A stretch of DNA of 39,913 nucleotides, from NCBI GenBank assembly GCA_012522015.1, contig JAAYLD010000052.1:1-39913 (forward strand). Direction: 5' to 3'. A model generated the notes under the pieces. It ran no database searches and was not told the DNA's origin. It saw only the letters and a program-made list of their open reading frames with translations. Positions within the stretch are counted from its first letter, which is position 1. Every line of letters begins with the position of its first letter. Origin of the DNA: Clostridiales bacterium. Lineage in GTDB: Bacteria; Bacillota; Clostridia; Oscillospirales; CAG-272. A program made the position numbers and the translations under genes. This document shows positions 34,643 to 39,913 of this stretch, one piece after another.

Positions 34643-35782
34643 TTACTTTTTGTTAATTTTATCCTTTTCTTTTTCATTTGATGCTTTCCAAACAAGGAAA
34701 GCATTGATGAACCCATCAATATCGCCGTCCATTACGGCTTGTATATTGCCGTCTTCATAACCGGTGCGCGTGTCCTTAACAAGTGTATACGGCATGAAAA
34801 CATACGAACGTATTTGTGAACCCCATTCAATGTTTGCCTTTACACCTTGTATATCCTCGATTTTTTCAAGGTGCTCGCGCTCTTTTATCTCCATTAAGCG
34901 AGCTTTCAGCATTTTAAGAGCTGTCTCTTTGTTTTGAAGCTGACTTCGTTCGTTTTGGCAGCTAACTATAATTCCTGTGGGCTTATGAAGAATTCGTACA
35001 GCCGATTCAGTTTTATTGATGTGCTGCCCGCCTGCACCGCTTGATTTATGTGTTGTTATTTCAAGGTCATTTTCATTAATTACGATTGAATTATCTTCGG
35101 GAAGCTCGGGCAAGACCTCAACTGAAGCGAAGGATGTGTGTCGCCTGCCCGAGGCATCGAAGGGAGATATGCGGACAAGGCGGTGGACACCGCGTTCACT
35201 CTTAAGATAACCATAGGCGTTCTTACCTTCGACAATTATTGTGGCGCTCTTAAGTCCCGCTTCCTCACCGTCGAGCCAATCAACGAGCTTAACTTTATAA
35301 TTGTGGCGCTCACCCCAGCGTGTGTACATACGGTATAGCATAAGAGCCCAGTCCTGTGCTTCTGTGCCGCCGGCACCGGGATGAAATGATACGATAGCAT
35401 TTGATTCATCGTATTCGCCTGACAAAAGCGTATCAATCCGCATTTGTTCGGCTTCAGCTTCAATTTCGTTTGCTTCTTTTGTTATTTCATCTACTATTGA
35501 CTCATCGTTTTCTTCTATCGCCATCTCGCACATTATTATAGCGTCCTCAAGACGGCGCTCAAGGGATTCATATGCCTCTATTATTTCCTTAATCCGCTTT
35601 GACTGTTTTATGACGCGGCTTGATTCAGCCTGATCAGCCCAAAAGTTCTCAGATGCCATTAATTTATCGAGCTCTGCAGCTTCAGAACGAAGTTTATCAA
35701 TAGAGAGAGCAGAAACAAGCTCTGCTATTTTCGAGCGCATACCATTTAGTTTGTATTTTGCTTCCTCAAGTGCTATTAACAT
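34643..35782 (-). CDS. prfB: Peptide chain release factor 2 (no programmed frameshift)
   Basis: RF2 ends translation at UGA and UAA. The 379-residue protein has the stop-codon recognition and GGQ domains: VSFHPGAGGTEAQDWA, ERGVHRLVRISPFDASGRRHTSF, and SSGAGGQHINKTESAVR with the catalytic GGQ. The N-terminal coding sequence is continuous: where most RF2 genes have CTTTGA, this one reads LVSALSIDKL without a stop, so the autoregulatory +1 frameshift is absent. I start at ATG 35782; GGAGGG lies about 14 bases upstream, rather far, and a TTG at 35818 without a ribosome site is the alternative. Own sigma-A promoter at 35858-35886. Confidence 0.95.
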   Translation of the reverse strand: MLIALEEAKYKLNGMRSKIAELVSALSIDKLRSEAAELDKLMASENFWADQAESSRVIKQSKRIKEIIEAYESLERRLEDAIIMCEMAIEENDESIVDEITKEANEIEAEAEQMRIDTLLSGEYDESNAIVSFHPGAGGTEAQDWALMLYRMYTRWGERHNYKVKLVDWLDGEEAGLKSATIIVEGKNAYGYLKSERGVHRLVRISPFDASGRRHTSFASVEVLPELPEDNSIVINENDLEITTHKSSGAGGQHINKTESAVRILHKPTGIIVSCQNERSQLQNKETALKMLKARLMEIKEREHLEKIEDIQGVKANIEWGSQIRSYVFMPYTLVKDTRTGYEDGNIQAVMDGDIDGFINAFLVWKASNEKEKDKINKK

Positions 35783-35857
35783 ATCGGTCGGAAAATCCCT
35801 CCGTAAATTGTGTGACAATTTTTGGTGTGCGTTATTTTAAGTATGTATAACTTTATT

Positions 35858-35886
35858 ATTGTATCATACGATAACGTTATTGTAAA
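35858..35886 (-). promoter_or_regulatory. Sigma-A-type promoter of prfB
   Basis: Minus strand: TTTACA (35881-35886), a 17-base spacer, TACAAT (35858-35863). The leader to the ATG is about 70 bases. Confidence 0.75.
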
Positions 35887-35952
35887 GCCTCATTAATCTC
35901 ATATAATTATGTTAATTTTTATTTTAAAACACTTTCTCAATGGGTTATTCCG

Positions 35953-35961
35953 TGTTATAAT
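35953..35961 (+). promoter_or_regulatory. Extended -10 promoter of the ATPase/2-oxoacid oxidoreductase operon
   Basis: TGTTATAAT is a TG-extended perfect -10 box, 38 bases before the first start codon. The -35 region (TTTCTC) is poor. The site is back to back with the prfB promoter. Confidence 0.6.
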
Positions 35962-35999
35962 GATATGATTTAAATTATAAAAACGGAGCATGTAAAACG

Positions 36000-36674
36000 A
36001 TGGTGAGTAAAAACGAACCTATCTTACCACAGCGCAAAATCATCATTGTTGCCGGACATTATGGTGCAGGAAAAACAAATATCGCAGTTAATCTTGCCCT
36101 ACACATGAGCAGCTATGACTCCGTTTCACTTATCGATTTTGATACAGTAAACCCATATTTTCGCGCCGCTGACGCAAAAGAGGAGCTTATCGCTGCAGGC
36201 GTGCGCCCGATAATTCCCGAATATGCAAACACAAATGTAGATATACCGTCGCTGCCACCGGAAACTGCTTCTGTTTTTGTCGGTGACGGACGAGCGATAT
36301 TTGACGTTGGCGGTGACGAGGGAGCTATTGCCCTTGGCGTATACGAGAAAGATATAAAAGCATGTGGCTATGATATGATTTACGTTGTCAATATGTACCG
36401 CCCGCTGACAGCCACACCTGAGGATGCTGTTTTTATCCTGCGTGAAATTGAGGAGTATTCACGCCTGAGGTTTACAGGCATTGTCAACAACTCAAATATA
36501 GGACGCGAAACAGCACCCAGTGATATTATCGCATCCATACCATACGCTGACCGCATATCGGAGCTCACAGGTCTTCCGCTTCTTTTTACATCAATACTAT
36601 GGGACAAAGGATTATGTAAAAATACAATCCCCCGCCCCTTTTATATAAAAAACGAAACAAAACAACTATTTTGA
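36000..36674 (+). CDS. ParA/MinD-like P-loop ATPase
   Basis: A 224-residue SIMIBI-class nucleotide-binding protein. Walker A is VAGHYGAGKTNIAVNLAL (Lys in GAGKT), DFDTVNPYFRAAD holds the conserved metal Asp, and IFDVGGDEGAIALG is the Walker B/switch region. It lacks the C-terminal DNA-binding or membrane-targeting segments of true ParA or MinD. It is the first gene of an operon with a ferredoxin and 2-oxoacid oxidoreductase subunits, starting 12 bases before the next gene. This placement suggests an assembly or regulatory role, for example Fe-S delivery, but that is only inference. CGGAGC lies about 11 bases before the ATG. Confidence 0.82.
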   Translation: MVSKNEPILPQRKIIIVAGHYGAGKTNIAVNLALHMSSYDSVSLIDFDTVNPYFRAADAKEELIAAGVRPIIPEYANTNVDIPSLPPETASVFVGDGRAIFDVGGDEGAIALGVYEKDIKACGYDMIYVVNMYRPLTATPEDAVFILREIEEYSRLRFTGIVNNSNIGRETAPSDIIASIPYADRISELTGLPLLFTSILWDKGLCKNTIPRPFYIKNETKQLF

Positions 36675-36686
36675 GGAGATGAGCCA

Positions 36687-36899
36687 ATGAATAAAGTTAC
36701 AATCGACACTGAACGCTGTAAGGGCTGTGGCCTTTGCGCTAACGCTTGCCCAAAGGGCATTATTACGCTCAACGGTAAGACGCTCAACAGCCAAGGGTAC
36801 CACCCTGCCGAGGTAACAGAGCAAGAAAAATGTATCGCGTGTGCGATGTGCGCCCTCATGTGTCCGCATGTCGTCATACGCGTTGAACGTGATGTTTGA
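36687..36899 (+). CDS. 2x[4Fe-4S] ferredoxin subunit (delta) of 2-oxoacid:ferredoxin oxidoreductase
   Basis: A 70-residue dicluster ferredoxin. Two CxxCxxCxxxCP motifs bind the clusters: Cys11, 14, 17, 21 (RCKGCGLCANACPKG) and Cys49, 52, 55, 59 (KCIACAMCALMCPH). As the delta subunit it takes electrons from the TPP/Fe-S core and passes them to soluble ferredoxin. GAGGAG lies 9 bases before the ATG. It is immediately followed by the alpha, beta and gamma subunit genes, the usual order of four-subunit KOR/VOR enzymes. Confidence 0.93.
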   Translation: MNKVTIDTERCKGCGLCANACPKGIITLNGKTLNSQGYHPAEVTEQEKCIACAMCALMCPHVVIRVERDV

Positions 36900-36934
36900 T
36901 ACCGAGTGGTGATATAAAGGAGGTAAAATACATA

Positions 36935-37993
36935 ATGCCGAAGGTTTTAATGAAGGGAAATGAAGCTATCGCGGAGGCTGCCATAAATGCAGGCTGTCTT
37001 CACTACTTCGGTTACCCGATAACACCTCAAACAGAAATATCTGAATATCTTGCAAAACGTTTACCAAAGGTTGGCGGTGTTTTGATTCAAGCAGAAAGCG
37101 AAATTGCCGCCATAAATATGGTGCTTGGTGCGTCAGCTGCAGGCGTACGTGCGATGACATCTTCGTCCTCGCCTGGAATCAGCCTTAAAAGCGAGGGGAT
37201 ATCGTATCTTGTAGGCTGTGATCTTCCCGCCGTTATTGTCAATGTTCAGCGGGGAGGCCCTGGGCTTGGCGGAATTCAACCGTCTCAGGCTGATTATTAT
37301 CAAGCAACAAAAGCATATGGGCACGGCGACATGCGTTTAATCGTTCTTGCACCTTCAACTGTGCAGGAAATGGCCACGCTGACCGGCGAAGCTTTTGACC
37401 TTGCTGATATATACCGCACACCCGTCATCATTCTTGCTGACGGTGCTATCGGGCAGATGATGGAACCCGTTGATTTTTCCGAGCGTAAGCCTCGTGAAAT
37501 ACCGCCAAAAGACTGGGCTTGCACAGGACATGGCGGGACTCGCAAGCGCAATATAATCAATTCCTTAATGCTTGATCCTGAAGCTCTTGAGAAATCAGTA
37601 CGCGAACGTTTTGAGCGTTATAAGAAGATTGAGGAAACAGAAGTTAAGTACGAGAGATTTATGACTGATGATGCTGATATCATATGCGTTGCCTTTGGTA
37701 TCGCTTCACGCATATGCAAATCTGCCGTAACAGCCGCCCGCGAAAAGGGCATTAAGGCAGGACTATTGCGTCCGATAACTCTGTGGCCGTTCCCGAAAGC
37801 GGCTATAGCTGAAGCCGCAAATACGGCAAAAGCTTTTCTGTCCGTTGAGCTTTCTATGGGTCAGATGGTTGATGATGTCAAGCTTGCTTGCGAATGCCGC
37901 CGTCCGGTTGAATTTTTCGGCCGCACAGGCGGTGTGCTCCCCAGCCCTGCTGAGGTCACAGCAAAAATAGAGGCCATTGCGGCTCAGCTTTAA
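36935..37993 (+). CDS. vorB: 2-oxoacid:ferredoxin oxidoreductase alpha subunit (VorB-type)
   Basis: A 352-residue alpha subunit (pyrimidine-binding TPP half plus transketolase C-like domain). Motifs: GNEAIAEAAINAGCLHYFGY, PITPQTEISEYLA (family signature), AESEIAAINMVLGAS (Glu contacting TPP), MTSSSSPGISLKSEG and NVQRGGPGLG. The enzyme oxidatively decarboxylates a 2-oxoacid to acyl-CoA, reducing ferredoxin. The sequence resembles proteins named 3-methyl-2-oxobutanoate (VorB) subunits, but 2-oxoglutarate as substrate is not excluded. I start at ATG 36935, with AGGAGG about 11 bases upstream and PKVLMKGNEA as the usual N-terminus; the frame extends upstream to 36896 without homology. Confidence 0.92.
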   Translation: MPKVLMKGNEAIAEAAINAGCLHYFGYPITPQTEISEYLAKRLPKVGGVLIQAESEIAAINMVLGASAAGVRAMTSSSSPGISLKSEGISYLVGCDLPAVIVNVQRGGPGLGGIQPSQADYYQATKAYGHGDMRLIVLAPSTVQEMATLTGEAFDLADIYRTPVIILADGAIGQMMEPVDFSERKPREIPPKDWACTGHGGTRKRNIINSLMLDPEALEKSVRERFERYKKIEETEVKYERFMTDDADIICVAFGIASRICKSAVTAAREKGIKAGLLRPITLWPFPKAAIAEAANTAKAFLSVELSMGQMVDDVKLACECRRPVEFFGRTGGVLPSPAEVTAKIEAIAAQL

Positions 37994-38016
37994 AAAGAAA
38001 GAAGGGAGATGACAAA

Positions 38017-38775
38017 ATGTCAGTCGTATTTGATAGACCTTCAGCACTGACGGATACGCTGATGCACTACTGTCCCGGCTGCACTCACGGTATCGTTCAT
38101 CGTCTTGTCGCTGAAGCTATTGATGAGCTTGGGATTCTTGGACGGGCAATCGGCATAGCGCCTGTCGGATGCTCCGTTTTCGCTTATAACTACTTTAATT
38201 GCGATATGATAGAAGCCGCACACGGACGCGCTCCTGCTGTCGCAACGGGCGTTAAGCGTGCGCGCCCGGATTGTATTGTGTTTACATATCAAGGTGATGG
38301 CGACCTTGCCGCAATCGGAACTGCGGAAACTGTCCACAGCGCAACGCGCGGCGAAAACATAACGATAATATTCATAAATAACTGTATATATGGAATGACC
38401 GGCGGTCAGATGGCGCCGACTACGCTCCCCGGTCAGGTTACGACTACATCCCCTTATGGGCGTTCCCCTAAGATTCAAGGCAACCCCATACGCATGTGCG
38501 AGATGCTCGCTACCCTTGACGGTGTAGCATACGCCGAGCGTGTCTCCATTGACACCCCGGCAAACGTCCGCCGCGCAAAAAAGGCAATTTTAAAGGCGTT
38601 CCGCAATCAGATTGAGGAAAAAGGATTTTCAATAGTTGAAGTTCTCTCGACATGCCCGACAAACTGGGGGCTTTCTCCTGTTGAAGCGCTCACTTGGCTT
38701 CGTGATAATATGATACCTTACTACCCTCTTGGCGTTTACAAGGACATTGACAAAAAGGAGGGTGATATGAAATGA
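38017..38775 (+). CDS. 2-oxoacid:ferredoxin oxidoreductase beta subunit (TPP-binding)
   Basis: A 252-residue subunit carrying the diphosphate-binding half of the TPP site. YCPGCTHGIVHRL provides cluster- or TPP-proximal Cys residues, GDGDLAAIGTAE begins the GDG..NN TPP/Mg motif, which finishes with FINNCIYGMTGGQMAPTT. It pairs with the alpha subunit to form the active site. GAAGGGAG lies about 7 bases before the ATG. The stop overlaps the gamma-subunit start by 4 bases (ATGA), implying translational coupling and equal stoichiometry. Confidence 0.94.
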   Translation: MSVVFDRPSALTDTLMHYCPGCTHGIVHRLVAEAIDELGILGRAIGIAPVGCSVFAYNYFNCDMIEAAHGRAPAVATGVKRARPDCIVFTYQGDGDLAAIGTAETVHSATRGENITIIFINNCIYGMTGGQMAPTTLPGQVTTTSPYGRSPKIQGNPIRMCEMLATLDGVAYAERVSIDTPANVRRAKKAILKAFRNQIEEKGFSIVEVLSTCPTNWGLSPVEALTWLRDNMIPYYPLGVYKDIDKKEGDMK

Positions 38776-39308
38776 CATACAACATACTAATTGCTGGTTT
38801 TGGCGGACAGGGCATCCTTTTTGCAGGGAAAGCGCTTGCTAAAATGGGAATGAACGAGGGACTATATGTGACGTGGCTACCCTCATACGGGCCTGAAATG
38901 CGCGGTGGCGCCGCAAACTGCTCTGTTGTCTTATCAGATACAGAAATAGGCTCGCCGCTTGTCCCCGAACCTGACATTCTCATATCGATGAACATACCGT
39001 CGTTTGATAAGTTCACACCAAAGATTAAACCGGGCGGGACACTATTTGCAGACTGTTCAATGATAGATAAAAAATGCACCCGCACTGATATAAATGCGTA
39101 TTATATCCCCGCGTCGGCTCTTGCATCTGACAATGACTTGCAAGGGCTTGCCAATGTCGTCATGCTTGGATATTTCCTTAAAGTAACGGGCATTTTCGAT
39201 TATGATAAATTCCTCCTTGACATAACATCCGGCATCCCGGCTTCCCGCGCAAATCTTATTGAGGGAAATAAAAAAGCGCTTGCAATAGGATATGCGTACG
39301 AGGGATAA
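38772..39308 (+). CDS. 2-oxoacid:ferredoxin oxidoreductase gamma subunit
   Basis: A 178-residue gamma subunit of the POR/KOR superfamily. Motifs: ILIAGFGGQGILFAGKALA (Gly-rich N-terminus), YVTWLPSYGPEMRGGAANCS (family signature, CoA-side loop) and ANVVMLGYFLKVTG. It completes the alpha-beta-gamma-delta complex. The start overlaps the beta stop and GGAGGG lies 8 bases upstream. A strong terminator follows 21 bases after the stop, closing the five-gene operon. Confidence 0.94.
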   Translation: MTYNILIAGFGGQGILFAGKALAKMGMNEGLYVTWLPSYGPEMRGGAANCSVVLSDTEIGSPLVPEPDILISMNIPSFDKFTPKIKPGGTLFADCSMIDKKCTRTDINAYYIPASALASDNDLQGLANVVMLGYFLKVTGIFDYDKFLLDITSGIPASRANLIEGNKKALAIGYAYEG

Positions 39309-39329
39309 AGTAGCATTTTAATACGCAAG

Positions 39330-39370
39330 AAAAAACCGTTTCACTGTATATTGCAGTGAAACGGTTTTTT
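39330..39370. terminator. Bidirectional terminator after the 2-oxoacid oxidoreductase operon
   Basis: A 17-base perfect stem (AAAAAACCGTTTCACTG / CAGTGAAACGGTTTTTT) with a 7-base loop. A-run and T-run flanks let it work for both converging transcripts. Confidence 0.92.
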
Positions 39371-39409
39371 ATATGTGTATATGTGTATGCAAGAAGAACA
39401 AAGAGAAAG

Positions 39410-39913
39410 TTAGTTTAGCATTATCTGTCCGCCCGTGACAGGCACGGCCTGCCCTGTTTCGTACTTCTGTCTGATGATGTAATCAATGGCGCACATAACA
39501 TCCTCGACACGGCATCCGCGCCCGAGTGGGACTTTTGATTCGTAATACCGCCTTACGTCGTCGATACTTTTAGCGCCCGGTACCTTTCCGGATCGCAGGT
39601 ACTGTACGAAAAGCCCGTTTTCCGGATCGCTCCAAAGTGGCCCGTCAAGGAAGTTGCCAGGGCATATGGCGTTGACTTTTATTCCATACGGCGCAAGCTC
39701 AAGCGCAAATGACTGCGTAAGACCGATACCTCCGAATTTACTGCCGGCATATGCGTAGTTTTTATTGCTGCCTTCAAGTCCGGACTTTGAGTTGATTTGG
39801 ATTATATCGCTCATATAATCAGGGCTTGCAAGACGCTGAAGCTTCATTTTTGCAGACGCGTACTTAGCACATAAGAAATAAGCGTTATAATTAACCTTTG
39901 TAACAAAATCAAA
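39410..39913 (-). CDS. SDR-family oxidoreductase, sorbitol-6-phosphate 2-dehydrogenase-like (5' end outside window)
   Basis: The C-terminal 167 codons of a short-chain dehydrogenase on the minus strand. The frame stays open to the right edge (VNYNAYFLCAKYASAKMKL), so the apparent ATG at 39847 is internal. Catalytic residues: Ser in IIQINSKSG, Tyr/Lys in YAYAGSKFGGIGLTQS. The segment after ICPGNF contains an insertion (GPLWSDPENGLFVQYL) and ends in PLGRGCRVEDV and TGQAVPVTGGQIML, closely following SrlD-like sorbitol-6-phosphate dehydrogenases. It likely oxidises a polyol phosphate to a ketose phosphate with NAD. The NAD loop lies outside the window, so cofactor cannot be judged. Confidence 0.88.
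   Translation of the reverse strand, partial: FDFVTKVNYNAYFLCAKYASAKMKLQRLASPDYMSDIIQINSKSGLEGSNKNYAYAGSKFGGIGLTQSFALELAPYGIKVNAICPGNFLDGPLWSDPENGLFVQYLRSGKVPGAKSIDDVRRYYESKVPLGRGCRVEDVMCAIDYIIRQKYETGQAVPVTGGQIMLN

Noticed and set aside
35690..35720. RF2 programmed frameshift site
   Set aside because: The sequence encodes SALSIDKL continuously with no in-frame TGA and no CTTTGA.
39410..39847. A complete 145-residue SDR starting at 39847
   Set aside because: The frame continues upstream to the window edge with family-like sequence, so the gene is partial and the ATG internal.

Overview
The window looks like a chromosomal segment of an anaerobic, spore-forming Clostridia-type Firmicute, probably an uncultured gut or rumen lineage. 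Supporting signs are SpoIIID, a WalRK-YycH-YycI system, a ferredoxin-linked 2-oxoacid oxidoreductase, TrmK, Nif3 and DUF1858 proteins, strong GGAGG ribosome sites and moderate GC with AT-rich intergenic DNA. No phage, transposase, integrase or CRISPR array was seen.

Layout. 1-6.5 kb: a surface glycan locus with a partial GH43 protein and a GH43 lipoprotein on the minus strand, then a large CotH-kinase lipoprotein with a nested Thr/Ser/Gly repeat and a cytoplasmic GH43 on the plus strand. 6.5-9.2 kb: RNase HI, a flavodoxin-like protein, tRNA-Lys with a textbook promoter and terminator, spoIIID, and a convergent, overlapping gene for a CpsB/YwqE-type PHP protein that has lost its metal ligands. 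9.2-13 kb: an ECF transporter S component behind a palindrome overlapping its -10 box, then nif3 and trmK, separated by a decayed membrane-protein gene broken by three frameshifts, and a DUF1858 protein. 13-14.3 kb: murA.

14.6-26.9 kb: a long minus-strand run of envelope and sugar genes. In transcription order these are lgt, a sugar nucleotidyltransferase, galE, galM, a DUF3810 membrane metallopeptidase-like protein, a degenerate NodB (deacetylase-like) surface protein, walR, walK, yycH and yycI. The yycH start is an AUA codon in exactly the place where an ATGA overlap with walK would be expected. 27-34.5 kb: a 2,506-residue GT84/GH94 protein of the cyclic beta-1,2-glucan synthase (NdvB-like) type. 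34.6-35.8 kb: prfB without the usual programmed frameshift. 36-39.3 kb: a plus-strand operon of a P-loop ATPase, ferredoxin, and alpha, beta and gamma subunits of a VorB-type 2-oxoacid:ferredoxin oxidoreductase. Right edge: a partial sorbitol-6-phosphate-dehydrogenase-like SDR.

Overall theme: most genes build, modify or monitor the cell surface (lipoprotein maturation, UDP-galactose supply, glucan synthesis, peptidoglycan precursor synthesis, WalRK signalling). The most unusual observations are the two apparently inactive enzymes (PHP and NodB), the AUA start in the wal operon, the broken membrane gene inside the trmK-nif3 pair, and the cyclic-glucan-synthase-like giant. All functional statements come from reading motifs by eye; no database search was run.
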